The notes below the pieces were generated by a model. That model did not search any database, had not been told where the DNA came from, and was given only the letters and a program-made list of their open reading frames with translations. From contig NZ_JAJFZM010000003.1 of assembly GCF_020733705.1 (NCBI RefSeq), positions 62,001 through 126,000 of the forward strand: 64,000 nt of DNA, in the 5' to 3' direction. Positions 45,447 to 53,809 of this stretch are shown piece after piece. This DNA is from Nocardia australiensis. Lineage in GTDB: Bacteria; Actinomycetota; Actinomycetes; Mycobacteriales; Mycobacteriaceae. The stretch's first letter is position 1; every line of letters starts with the position of its first letter. A program made the position numbers and the translations under genes.

Positions 45447-45484
45447 AGCACGTATGGGGATTCGCGCGAACTCCCATACGTGCT
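45447..45484 (-). terminator. Hairpin between livK and livH (partial terminator)
   Basis: AGCACGTATGGG (45447-45458) pairs perfectly with 45473-45484 around a 14-base loop. It lies between the livK stop (45500) and the livH start (45410). Such hairpins after the binding-protein gene commonly protect the upstream message and reduce read-through, giving excess binding protein. Confidence 0.65.
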
Positions 45485-45499
45485 GCGCGTCGTGCCGGG

Positions 45500-46741
45500 T
45501 TACTTGACCGTGTAGATCCAGATCAGCGCGTTGGACAATTCCCCATTGGGGTTCCACTTGTACTGACGCGCGAGGCCGGCACCGTCGTAGGACCGCACGT
45601 ACTCGAGCAGATCGGGTCGAGTCACCTTGCCGCTATCAATGCCCTTACCGAGGATGGTGGCCAGGTCGTATGCCTCGACCGAGTACACGCCCGACGCCTG
45701 ACCGTTGAGCGCCTCGTAATCCTTGGCGAACGTCTCCGGAGCCGGGCCACACGGGCAGGTCAGCGTGGCACCCTTGGCCGAGCTGCCCGCCTGCGAAAGG
45801 AACTGCGGATCGTTGACGCCGTCGGGACCGACGAAGACGGCCTTGACACCGCCGGACTTCAATTGCTGCGCCAGCGGAGCGCCCTCGGCGTAGTAGCCGG
45901 AGTAGAAGACCGCGTCCGGGTTGGCGCTCGCGACCTTGGTGACGGTGGCGGAGAAGTCTTTGTCACCGGTCTTGATGCTGGCCGCGCACGCGGGATCGGC
46001 TGCGGCGCCGAGGCCTTCGGTAATGCTCTTGGCCAGGCCGGTGCCGTAATCGCTGTTGTCCTGAATGACGCAGACCTTCTTATAGCCCGCGGTGCCGACC
46101 AGGTACTTCGCGACCGACGGCCCCTGCACGTCGTCGTTGGCCAGACCACGGAAGAACGTCGTCCAGCCGTTTTGGGTGAGCGTGGCGTTGGTGGCCGAGG
46201 AAGTCAACGAGACCAGGCCGGCATCGCTGAGGATCTTGCCGGTCGCCTTGGACTCACCGGAGAACGCCGGGCCGACCAAGCCGATGATCGACTTGTCGTT
46301 GACAATCTGCGGGATGACCTGGGTGGCCTTCTGCGGGTCACCCTCGGTGTCGAACTGCTTGAGCTCGATCTTGCAGCCGGGATTCGCCTTATTGTGCTGA
46401 TCGACCGAGAGCTTCACACCGTTGGCGATGTTGATGCCAAGTGCGGCATTGGGGCCGGTCAACGCTCCGGCGAAGGCGATGGTGGTGCCCGGCGCACAGG
46501 TCGCCTTGCCGTCACCCGCCGGATCGGCGGCCTTGGCCGGATCGGTCGTCGGCACCTGCTTGCCATCGATATCCACCTGCGCGACCGGCTGGATGGACAG
46601 CCCGCCCGCATCACCACTCGCGCCGGTAGAACCGGAGTCATTGGTCGATTTGTCACTGCATCCCGTCAACACGAGTGCGGCGGCGGCACCGATAACCAAT
46701 ACACCTCGCGTCGAACGACTGCGCCATGTCGAACTAAGCAC
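45500..46741 (-). CDS. livK: Branched-chain amino acid-binding lipoprotein LivK
   Basis: 413 residues. A signal peptide with lipobox ALVLTGC (Cys28) anchors it outside the membrane, followed by a Ser/Gly/Thr-rich linker (SDKSTNDSGSTGASGDAGG). The periplasmic binding-protein type 1 fold begins at TIAFAGALTGPNAALGINIA and includes IIGLVGPAFSGESKATGKIL, VSLTSSATNATLTQNGW and VCVIQDNSDYGTGLAKSITE. It delivers leucine, isoleucine, valine or a related compound to LivHM. It heads the liv operon, with a 241-base promoter region before it. Confidence 0.94.
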   Translation of the reverse strand: MLSSTWRSRSTRGVLVIGAAAALVLTGCSDKSTNDSGSTGASGDAGGLSIQPVAQVDIDGKQVPTTDPAKAADPAGDGKATCAPGTTIAFAGALTGPNAALGINIANGVKLSVDQHNKANPGCKIELKQFDTEGDPQKATQVIPQIVNDKSIIGLVGPAFSGESKATGKILSDAGLVSLTSSATNATLTQNGWTTFFRGLANDDVQGPSVAKYLVGTAGYKKVCVIQDNSDYGTGLAKSITEGLGAAADPACAASIKTGDKDFSATVTKVASANPDAVFYSGYYAEGAPLAQQLKSGGVKAVFVGPDGVNDPQFLSQAGSSAKGATLTCPCGPAPETFAKDYEALNGQASGVYSVEAYDLATILGKGIDSGKVTRPDLLEYVRSYDGAGLARQYKWNPNGELSNALIWIYTVK

Positions 46742-46982
46742 GTCTCACCTCTACGTCCTGTGCTCCCCCGGCTCGCCGAGGAGGCCGACCACGTCAGCCC
46801 GTCCAGAACATAGCGTCGCTACGTTAGATCCGCATCACATTCGCGTCATGCGGAGTACTTTGTTTCGAATTCTTCTGCGCGAATATGTTTCCGCGAAGTA
46901 AATTTTCGCGCCCGCGACCGCCCCAGGGCCACTCGGACACCGGCCACGCCACTTCGGTCCCACCACAACTATCGGGTCGAGA

Positions 46983-47600
46983 TCACTTCGGAGTGAGGTT
47001 CTCCAGCACTACCTCGGCTACCGCCTTCATGCTGGTCCGGCGATCCATGGCGGTGCGCTGAATCCATTTGAACGCTTGCGGTTCGGACAAACCCTGCGTC
47101 TGCATCAGAACGCCCTTGGCCCGCTCGACCAGCTTGCGTGTCTCGAGCCGGTCGGACAGATTCGCCACCTCGCTCTCTAGCGCGGTGATCTCATGGAAGC
47201 GACTTGCGGCCAGCTCGATGGCGGGTACCAGGTCGGACTTGGTGAACGGTTTCACCAGATACGCCATCGCACCCGCGTCGCGCGCCCGCTCGACCAGGTC
47301 GCGCTGACTGAACGCGGTCAGAATCACCACGGGCGCAACACGTTTCGAAGCGATCTCGGCCGCGGCGTCGATTCCGTCGCGGCGCGGCATCTTCACATCC
47401 ATGATGACCAGATCCGGCCGGTGCTCCACCGCGAGATCCACCGCCTGCTGTCCGTCGCCGGCCTCGCCGACAACCTGATAGCCCTCTTCGGTCAGCATCT
47501 CCACCAGATCCATGCGGATGAGCGCCTCGTCCTCGGCGACGACGACTCGCTTCGCCCCGGCGTCACGCTTCGTGCCGGCGCCCCCTGCTGTACTGCTCAT
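46983..47600 (-). CDS. pdtaR: ANTAR-domain response regulator (PdtaR-type)
   Basis: 205 residues. The receiver domain spans about residues 15-130: VVVAEDEALIRMDLVEMLTE, with the phosphorylatable Asp in LVIMDVKMPRRDG and the Lys in LVKPFTKSDLVPA. The C-terminal ANTAR RNA-binding domain (TRKLVERAKGVLMQTQGLSE, QAFKWIQRTAMDRRTSM) binds paired hexaloop hairpins in leader RNAs to antiterminate transcription. In M. tuberculosis PdtaR is phosphorylated by PdtaS, whose gene is not in this window. ATG 47600 is preferred to the longer frame. It is a stand-alone gene near polA as in mycobacteria. Confidence 0.93.
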   Translation of the reverse strand: MSSTAGGAGTKRDAGAKRVVVAEDEALIRMDLVEMLTEEGYQVVGEAGDGQQAVDLAVEHRPDLVIMDVKMPRRDGIDAAAEIASKRVAPVVILTAFSQRDLVERARDAGAMAYLVKPFTKSDLVPAIELAASRFHEITALESEVANLSDRLETRKLVERAKGVLMQTQGLSEPQAFKWIQRTAMDRRTSMKAVAEVVLENLTPK

Positions 47601-47823
47601 AGGTAGACCCCTCTGGTTCCGATACTTATCCCGACACGCTGGACGGCGACCGTGGCCCACGTGCCGGTCCGTCTGCCCACCGTCGCGGGAGTCGGGTGAT
47701 GTAGAGAGTACCTTTCACGTCTGCGTACAACGCATATACCCTGCGCAAAGCCCCTGTTCGCCAGGCACGCGGCATCCCGTTCGCGTCGCACCGTACCGAC
47801 CCGCTATAGTTTCCTCCCGGTGC

Positions 47824-47910
47824 GCCGATTTGGCGGAACTGGCAGACGCGACGGTCTCAAAAACCGTTGTCCGAAAGGACGTGTGGGTTCGAGTCCCACA
47901 ATCGGCACCA
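47824..47910 (+). tRNA. tRNA-Leu (CAA)
   Basis: 87 bases including an encoded CCA end. The acceptor GCCGATT (47824-47830) pairs with AATCGGC (47900-47906), the anticodon loop CTCAAAA gives anticodon CAA for codon TTG, there is a long variable arm typical of class II tRNAs, and the T-arm reads GTGGG TTCGAGT CCCAC. D-loop GG is present. Confidence 0.97.
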
Positions 47911-47915
47911 AGATC

Positions 47916-47954
47916 GACCGCGGCCCGGGCTCATCGCGAGCTCGGGCTGCGGTC
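47916..47954 (+). terminator. Hairpin downstream of tRNA-Leu
   Basis: A 17-bp stem (47916-47932 with 47938-47954), with two G-T wobbles, encloses a five-base loop. It begins six bases after the tRNA end and is the likely transcription stop. Confidence 0.75.
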
Positions 47955-48068
47955 GCGTCGGGGCAACCCTGCCCCCGGCCGGGGGCATCGAACCGATCGC
48001 TTACCCGGCTCGTAATTCCGCGTAAGGTGAGCGTGCGGCACGCACCCGGCTTTGCCGGAGGTTGCGAT

Positions 48069-48326
48069 ATGCGGGTGAACAGAACCACGGTCGATCTGTC
48101 CGGGTAGCCCGATCTGGTTGTTGCGTGTCTGGGGATGCGCGTACACCGAGTGCGCGGCACCGGATTCCGGCATGAGGCGTACTTCCTGCGGGGTGGAATG
48201 GACGCGAGGTACGACGATATGGCCGCCCCGACGGGACTGACCCGATTCGCGCCCGTGGTCGGCGTGGGTGGATGTTCTCCACTCGCGGCCGGGTATACGA
48301 TCAGCCTGCCAAAATTGCGCCGGTAG
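48069..48326 (+). pseudogene. Decayed DUF4188-like gene with internal stop and deletion
   Basis: One frame reads MRVNRTTVDLSG, then TAG at 48105-48107, then PDLVVACLGMRVHRV, RGTGFRHEAYFLRGGMDARY and DDMAAPTGLTRFAPVVG. In the DUF4188 (putative monooxygenase) proteins I remember, the first part continues as ...LSxYPDLVVxxLGMRV and the last part ends GTGFWHEAYFxRGG...YDDM...ARFAPVV, separated by about 80 residues. Here the two ends are fused in frame and the Tyr codon has become TAG. GGAGG stands before the ATG. I read it as a relic left by an internal deletion plus a nonsense change. A short functional product is unlikely. Confidence 0.7.
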
Positions 48327-48600
48327 TCGATGAATCCACTTACTACGGAACAGAATTCGAGTGAACGCCCGCATTGTTCGATGTGTGATTGAAATAGTTC
48401 ACATGGAGTAAATCTCGAATGCGCCAGACCTCGACGTCAGATCGGCCGCCGGCGGAAGAGCCGCTACCGCGCATCGCAAACCGATTACTTCGGTGTGGTT
48501 CGTGTACAGCAGACAACGCAGAGGTGAATAAGTTCTTGTCGGGGTGTGATTCGTGTTCTTCTCACTTCCGAATCGTTATCTGCCGTCTTACCGTGTCGTT
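48327..48600. other. Intergenic region upstream of the phosphatase gene
   Basis: About 274 bases, AT-richer than the surroundings (48330-48420 in particular), with no supported gene. A 75-codon frame at 48419 shows no motif and overlaps the phosphatase start. Confidence 0.35.
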
Positions 48601-49221
48601 ATGCACGTCCTGTTCGTCTGCAACGGCAATGTATGCCGTTCGGTGATCGCCGAGCGGCTCACACATGCCCTCGCTGTCGAACATAAACTCGTCGGCCTCA
48701 CCGCAGAAAGCTCGGGAACTCGCGCACTGGTCGGCTTTCCCGTGGAACCATTAGCGGCACAGACCATTTCGGGTCTCGGTGCGGACGCCAGCAATTTCCG
48801 CGCCCGGCGGCTCGCGCCCGAGATGATCGACAAAGCCGACCTGATATTGGCCATGACCGAGCAGATCCGCGACCAAGCGGCCGAAATGGGATTCGGTGCG
48901 GGACCGCGAACCTTCACCCTGCTGGAGGCGCACCGGATCGCGAAGGTGACCGGTGCCGAGACGATCGCCGATCTGCACCGGTCGCGCCACGACCTGTCGA
49001 TCGTCGGCCGGGAGAACATCGCCGACCCGGTCGGGCTGTCGGAGGCCGCCTTCTGTGAAGTCGGCGACCGAATCGCCGAGGCCCTGGTGCCATTGATGCT
49101 GGCATTGAGCCCGCGTGAGCACGCCCGCCCCCACGAGAGCGAACGCAACGGTCTCGTGCTGGCACCGGGCGCCGAGCGCGCACCACTGTCTGCTTTTCTG
49201 GCGGCGCAGCGGATCCGGTGA
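48601..49221 (+). CDS. Low molecular weight protein-tyrosine-phosphatase family protein
   Basis: 206 residues from ATG 48601. The phosphate-binding loop MHVLFVCNGNVCRSVIAERL (Cys7, Cys12, Arg13) has the C-x5-R-S pattern of low molecular weight tyrosine phosphatases and arsenate reductases. The general-acid Asp is probably in the DP of NIADPVGLS. It is longer than the usual ~150 residues: about 45 extra residues lie between loop and DP and a ~45-residue tail (ERNGLVLAPGAERAPLS) follows. It could be a capsule or cell-wall regulating phosphatase; substrate unknown. It is translated rightward, probably with no partner gene. Confidence 0.85.
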   Translation: MHVLFVCNGNVCRSVIAERLTHALAVEHKLVGLTAESSGTRALVGFPVEPLAAQTISGLGADASNFRARRLAPEMIDKADLILAMTEQIRDQAAEMGFGAGPRTFTLLEAHRIAKVTGAETIADLHRSRHDLSIVGRENIADPVGLSEAAFCEVGDRIAEALVPLMLALSPREHARPHESERNGLVLAPGAERAPLSAFLAAQRIR

Positions 49222-49302
49222 GGCACCGGGGCGTGGCGAGGGTTTACACTGCCCGCGAACAACATCCGCCGTTGATGGTTCGACACACGACAGGAATCAG
49301 AC

Positions 49303-49728
49303 ATGCCGAAACGAATTTCGGATGTTTCGCTCCATGTTTATGTGACACCGGAAACCCTGGAGCGCATCGTCGATACGGTCCGCACCATCGTGGACGACCA
49401 CCTGGAAGACCGCGACGTGTTCGCGTGGCGCTTCACGCTGCCCGTCGACGCTGACGCGCCCGACCACAGCCGGCTCGAAACTCAGTGGCGTGTCGAGCAT
49501 CCCGGCCAGGAGCCGGACGGCCGCCGCACCTTCGAGATCGCACTGAGCCTCGTCGGTGCCCCGCGTGATCTCACCGCACAGGGCATAACGGCACTGGAAC
49601 GCCGTCTCATGCTGGAAACCTCCAGCAGCTCAACCGATCTCGACATCCCGCGCACGATCCGCGTGCAGCGACGCGACAGCTTCGACTTCGAGAACGAACG
49701 CGAGTGGTTCCGCCTCCCCGGATATTAG
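49303..49728 (+). CDS. Hypothetical protein, two-part alpha/beta layout
   Basis: 141 residues, no recognised domain. It starts MPKRISDVSLHVYVTPETLE and has alternating strand and helix predictions by eye (IVDTVRTIVDDHLEDRDVFA, WRFTLPVDADAPDHSRLETQ, RRTFEIALSLVGAPRDLTAQ), ending FENEREWFRLPGY. No cysteine pair, signal peptide or membrane segment. It starts 81 bases after the phosphatase gene on the same strand, so they may be co-transcribed. The function is unknown. Confidence 0.65.
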   Translation: MPKRISDVSLHVYVTPETLERIVDTVRTIVDDHLEDRDVFAWRFTLPVDADAPDHSRLETQWRVEHPGQEPDGRRTFEIALSLVGAPRDLTAQGITALERRLMLETSSSSTDLDIPRTIRVQRRDSFDFENEREWFRLPGY

Positions 49729-49749
49729 GTGCAGTCCGGGGAGTCCGTC

Positions 49750-50661
49750 TCACCGCCGGGACGGGAAGTGCCGGATAATACCTTCCTGCACCGTGGTGGC
49801 GAGCAATTCGCCTGTACGAGAAAAGAACCGGCCCGTGGCCAGCCCACGCGATCCCGCCGCCACCGGCGATTCGGTGGCGTACAGCGTCCACTCGTCGAAC
49901 CGCAGCGGGCGATGAAACCAGATCGAGTGGTTGATGGTCGCCGCCACGATTCGGTCCAGGCCCCAGGACAGGCCGTGCGTGGTGATGATCGAATCCAGCA
50001 CCGTGGTGTCGGACGAATAGCCGAGCGTCGCAACGTGAATCAGCGGATCGTCGGGCAGCCTGCCGTCGGTGCGCATCCATACCCGGTTGTGGTTGAGCCG
50101 CTCGCCGGTGCCCTTCATGATCCAGGCCGGGTCGTTGGTGTAGCGCATGTCGATCGGGTGCGGCGCCTTGACGAACATCTCCAGCTTGTCCTCCAAGCCT
50201 TCGAAGCTCTCCTCGATGCGCGGCAGCGACTCCGGATCCGGTACCTCCGGCTGCGCGTGCGCGTGCTCGAGTCCCTTGCCCCAGTCCTGGAATGCCGCGA
50301 GCATGACGAACAGCTCCTGGTCGTCCTGCATCGCGGTAACCGTGCGATTGGCCAGCGAGCGCCCGTCACGATGGCGGTCGACCCGGTACTCGATCGGCTT
50401 CTTCACATCGCCGCCGCGCACGAAATGCGCGTTGACGGCATGCAAAGGACGGTCGCCGTCGACCGTCCTGCCCGCTGCCACGATCGCCTGCGATACGAGC
50501 TGTCCGCCGAACGTACGGCTCCACACCTTCTCCGGATGCTGGCCGACGAAGACGTCCACATCCACCTGCTCCAGATCGAGCAGCCCGAGCAGCACCTGCA
50601 GGTCGGCATCCCCCGTCGGTGTCTCATCGACGCCGACGGCACCACCTGACGCGGAACTCAA
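49750..50661 (-). CDS. tesB: Acyl-CoA thioesterase II
   Basis: 303 residues with two hotdog-fold halves, the TesB layout. It hydrolyses medium to long acyl-CoA esters in the cytoplasm. Visible: SRTFGGQLVSQAIVAAGRTV, LHAVNAHFVRGGDVKKPIEY in the first half; IVAATINHSIWFHRPLRFDE and RGLATGRFFSRTGELLATTV in the second. The start is TTG 50661, which directly follows the pyk stop codon; the strong site GAGGAGG lies nine bases upstream within the end of pyk, so the two genes are translationally coupled. M. tuberculosis has the same pyk-tesB pair. Confidence 0.95.
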   Translation of the reverse strand: MSSASGGAVGVDETPTGDADLQVLLGLLDLEQVDVDVFVGQHPEKVWSRTFGGQLVSQAIVAAGRTVDGDRPLHAVNAHFVRGGDVKKPIEYRVDRHRDGRSLANRTVTAMQDDQELFVMLAAFQDWGKGLEHAHAQPEVPDPESLPRIEESFEGLEDKLEMFVKAPHPIDMRYTNDPAWIMKGTGERLNHNRVWMRTDGRLPDDPLIHVATLGYSSDTTVLDSIITTHGLSWGLDRIVAATINHSIWFHRPLRFDEWTLYATESPVAAGSRGLATGRFFSRTGELLATTVQEGIIRHFPSRR

Positions 50662-52080
50662 TTAATGGTCCTCCTCACCGATGCGGTGCACGTGGACAAG
50701 ATTGGTGGAACCGACGGTACCGGGCGGGGAGCCCGCGACGATCACCACCAGGTCTCCCTTCTGATATCGCTCCATCGACAGCAGTGCTACATCGACCTGG
50801 TGAATCATCGCGTCGGTACTGTCCACCGTCGGCACGATGAACGTTTCGGTGCCCCATGTCAGCGACAGCTGGCTGCGGACCTCCGGCAGCGGTGTGAAGG
50901 CAAGCAGCGGCAGCGGAGTGTGCAGCCTGGCCAGGCGACGGACCGTGTCACCGGACTGGGTGAACGCCACGAGCGCCTTGGCATTGAGCCGCTCGCCGAT
51001 ATCGCGGGCCGCGTAGGAGATGACGCCACGCTTGGTACGCGGCACATGGGTCAGCGGCGGCACCCGCGTCGACTCGGTCTCCACCGCGTGCACGATGCGT
51101 GCCATGGTGCGCACCGTTTCGATGGGGTACGCGCCCACCGACGTCTCGCCCGAGAGCATCACCGCGTCGGCGCCGTCTAGCACCGCGTTCGCCACGTCGG
51201 ACGCCTCGGCCCGGGTCGGGCGCGAGTTCTCGATCATCGACTCCAGCATCTGGGTCGCCACGATGACAGGCTTCGCGTTCTCCCTTGCCATTTGGATGGC
51301 CCGCTTCTGCACGATCGGCACCTGCTCGAGCGGCAGCTCCACGCCCAGGTCACCACGGGCGACCATCACGGCGTCGAAGGCGAGCACGATGGCCTCGAGA
51401 TTGTCGATGGCTTCGGGCTTCTCCAGCTTGCCGATCACCGGCACCCGGCGGCCGACGCGATCCATCACGTCGTGCACGAGTTCCACATCCGAAGCCGAGC
51501 GCACGAACGACAGCGCGATGAAGTCCACGCCGAGCTTCAACGCGAACTCGAGATCCTCGATGTCCTTTTCCGACAACGCGGGTACCGAAACGTCCATGCC
51601 CGGCAGCGAGACACCCTTGTTGTTGCTGACCGGGCCTCCCTCGGTCACCCGGCAGATGACATCGTTGCCCTCCACACCGGTCACGGTGAGCCCGATCTTG
51701 CCGTCGTCGACCAGCAGCCGATCCCCCGGCTTGGCATCGGAGGCGAGTTCCTTGTAGGTGGTCGAGACACGATCGTGCGTGCCGACGATGTCGTCAACGG
51801 TGATCCGGACCTCTTCGCCGGTCGCCCACACCGTGCGGTCCTCGACGAACCTGCCGAGCCGGATCTTCGGGCCCTGCAGGTCAGCGAGAATACCGACGGC
51901 ACGACCGAGGTGGTAGGAGGCCTGTCGCACCTTCTTGTAATTCTCGGCGTGGTCGGCGTGTTCGCCGTGGCTGAAATTAAGCCGCGCCACATCCATGCCG
52001 CTCTCGACGAGTTCTCGAATACGGTCCTCGGTGGCAGTGGCCGGGCCGAGAGTGCACACAATCTTCGTCCGTCGCATCAC
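50662..52080 (-). CDS. pyk: Pyruvate kinase
   Basis: 472 residues. It converts phosphoenolpyruvate and ADP to pyruvate and ATP, the last step of glycolysis. Visible motifs: MRRTKIVCTLGPATATEDRI at the start, MDVARLNFSHGEHADH, ADLQGPKIRLGRF, the PK signature VIGKLEKPEAIDNLEAI, VMVARGDLGVELPLEQV, and ATQMLESMIENSRPTRAEAS. The C-terminal allosteric domain begins GVISYAARDIGERLNAKALV. It overlaps no upstream gene; tesB is coupled downstream. Confidence 0.97.
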   Translation of the reverse strand: MMRRTKIVCTLGPATATEDRIRELVESGMDVARLNFSHGEHADHAENYKKVRQASYHLGRAVGILADLQGPKIRLGRFVEDRTVWATGEEVRITVDDIVGTHDRVSTTYKELASDAKPGDRLLVDDGKIGLTVTGVEGNDVICRVTEGGPVSNNKGVSLPGMDVSVPALSEKDIEDLEFALKLGVDFIALSFVRSASDVELVHDVMDRVGRRVPVIGKLEKPEAIDNLEAIVLAFDAVMVARGDLGVELPLEQVPIVQKRAIQMARENAKPVIVATQMLESMIENSRPTRAEASDVANAVLDGADAVMLSGETSVGAYPIETVRTMARIVHAVETESTRVPPLTHVPRTKRGVISYAARDIGERLNAKALVAFTQSGDTVRRLARLHTPLPLLAFTPLPEVRSQLSLTWGTETFIVPTVDSTDAMIHQVDVALLSMERYQKGDLVVIVAGSPPGTVGSTNLVHVHRIGEEDH

Positions 52081-52183
52081 GAGTAGAGCCTAGTCCCGCA
52101 TGGGGTGGTCGACATGTCGCGGCCTCGGTGAAACCTGGGTGAAAAATATGCACCGCGCCTTGGCGAACGATACGAACCCGGCC

Positions 52184-52852
52184 TCATCGCGCGATGTGCC
52201 GACTCAGCCGCGTTTCCAGACGGGTCTGCGCGAAGCCGAGGATCAGGCAAATTACCCAGTAATAGATCGCCGCGACACCATAGAGCGCGAAGAAATCGAA
52301 CGTCGGAGCCGCCGCGATCTGAGCCACCCGCAGCAGTTCGGTCACCAGGATCGTCGAGGCCAGCGAGGTGTCCTTCACCAGGGAGATGAGTGTGTTGGAC
52401 AGCGGCGGCACTGCGATGCGCGAAGCCTGCGGCAGGATGATCAGCCGCATCATCTGCCGATACGACAGGCCCAGTGCCTGCGCGGCTTCCCACTGTCCCT
52501 TGGCCACGCTCAGGATCGCCGCGCGAACCACCTCCGCCGCGTAGCCGCCGACATTGAGGCTGAATGCGATCACCGCCGCCGGAAACGAGGCCAGCACGAT
52601 ATGGAATTGCGGCAGTGCGTAGAACACGATGAACAGCTGTACCAGCAGGGGCGTTCCCCGGATGATCGAGATATAGAACTGGGCGATGGCCGAGACCAAC
52701 CGCACCGGCGACATTCGGGCCAGCGCCACAATCACCGCGAGAACCAGGCCGATCGCGAAACTGATCGCGGTCAGCGGGATGGTCTTGGTGATCGTGGCCT
52801 GCAACATCGGCCACAGGTTGTGCCAGATGAGTTCCCGCGTAGCGGCATCCAT
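52184..52852 (-). CDS. Amino acid ABC transporter permease
   Basis: 222 residues with five membrane segments (ITKTIPLTAISFAIGLVLAV; QFYISIIRGTPLLVQLFIVF; SFPAAVIAFSLNVGGYAAEV; ...VVRAAILSVAKGQWEAAQAL). The EAA loop GQWEAAQALGLSYRQMMRLI and LPQASRIAVPPLSNTLISLV mark the HisM/GlnP family. It starts 11 bases after the binding-protein gene. No ATPase follows: the next gene is pyk, so an ATPase encoded elsewhere, possibly the one at 28556-29353, must power it. Confidence 0.93.
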   Translation of the reverse strand: MDAATRELIWHNLWPMLQATITKTIPLTAISFAIGLVLAVIVALARMSPVRLVSAIAQFYISIIRGTPLLVQLFIVFYALPQFHIVLASFPAAVIAFSLNVGGYAAEVVRAAILSVAKGQWEAAQALGLSYRQMMRLIILPQASRIAVPPLSNTLISLVKDTSLASTILVTELLRVAQIAAAPTFDFFALYGVAAIYYWVICLILGFAQTRLETRLSRHIAR

Positions 52853-52863
52853 GGCTGTGGCTG

Positions 52864-53616
52864 CTACTTGCTGACGTCGATGCCGAAGTACTTCTCGGAG
52901 ATCTGCGCGAGCTTGCCCTCGGCGCGCAACTGATCGAGCGCGGTGTTCACCTGCCCGATCAGCGCGTCGTCCTTGCGGGCCGCGAAGGCCTGCTGGCTGG
53001 TCTCGCCGGTCTTGCCGGAGACCTTCACACCGGTGTCGCCGGTCTTTTTGGTGTATTCGGCGACAGCGAGGGTGTCATTGAGGGTCGCATCGACGCGACC
53101 GTTCTTCAACAGCTGGATTGCCTGCACGAAACCTTCGACGGCTTCGACTTTCGCGCCCGCGCCGGAAGCGACCTTGCTCCAGTTGCTGGTCGAGGATTGG
53201 GCGCAGGTCTTGCCGTTCAAGTCGGCCAGGGTGCCTATTCCATTGTTGTCGGCGCGCGTGACGATAACGCCCTCGGAGGTGGTGTAGGGCTGCGAGAGCG
53301 AATACTTGTTCTTGCGCTCGTCGTTGATCGTCACCTGGTTGGCGACCAGGTCGAAGCGGTCGGACTCCAGACCCGCGAAGATCGCATCCCACGGAGTCTG
53401 CACGAATTCGACCTTCTTGCCGAGTTTTTCGGCCACCGCCGTCACCACGTCGATGTCATAGCCGGTGAGTTTGCCGTCGGATCCCTGGTAGCTGAACGGT
53501 GAATAGGTCCCCTCGGTGCCGACCTTGATGACGTTCGGATCGTCACTGGCGCACGCGGACAGCCCGGTGGTGGCGACGATGGCGAGCATGGCGGCGGCGA
53601 ACAGCTTGCGACGCAC
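52864..53616 (-). CDS. Amino acid ABC transporter substrate-binding lipoprotein
   Basis: 250 residues from GTG 53616, which has GAGAGG just upstream; the longer frame to 53760 is rejected. The signal peptide VRRKLFAAAMLAIVATTGLSAC ends in the lipobox GLSAC, so the protein is tethered outside the membrane. The family 3 binding fold is clear: VIKVGTEGTYSPFSYQGSDG, KLTGYDIDVVTAVAEKLGKK, FDLVANQVTINDERKNKYSL. The pattern resembles cystine/glutamine-binding proteins (TcyA/GlnH-like). It pairs with the permease downstream. Confidence 0.93.
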   Translation of the reverse strand: MRRKLFAAAMLAIVATTGLSACASDDPNVIKVGTEGTYSPFSYQGSDGKLTGYDIDVVTAVAEKLGKKVEFVQTPWDAIFAGLESDRFDLVANQVTINDERKNKYSLSQPYTTSEGVIVTRADNNGIGTLADLNGKTCAQSSTSNWSKVASGAGAKVEAVEGFVQAIQLLKNGRVDATLNDTLAVAEYTKKTGDTGVKVSGKTGETSQQAFAARKDDALIGQVNTALDQLRAEGKLAQISEKYFGIDVSK

Positions 53617-53809
53617 GGGATCCCTCTCTTCGGTGCGTGGAGTGTCCACACACGACACACAGAACGGCCACAGTACGCCCGGATTGTTTCGCTGAACAGT
53701 ATCGCGATCACCGTGATCGAATCGGTTGTACCACCACGCTCGCGCCGAAAGGCACCACACCGTCGAGGTCGAACGGTGCGGCGCCCCCCGGGTGCTGCTC
53801 GGAGCGACC

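Noticed and set aside
48419..48646. 75-codon frame before the tyrosine phosphatase
   Set aside because: No motif or conserved-looking composition; it overlaps the phosphatase start in another frame.
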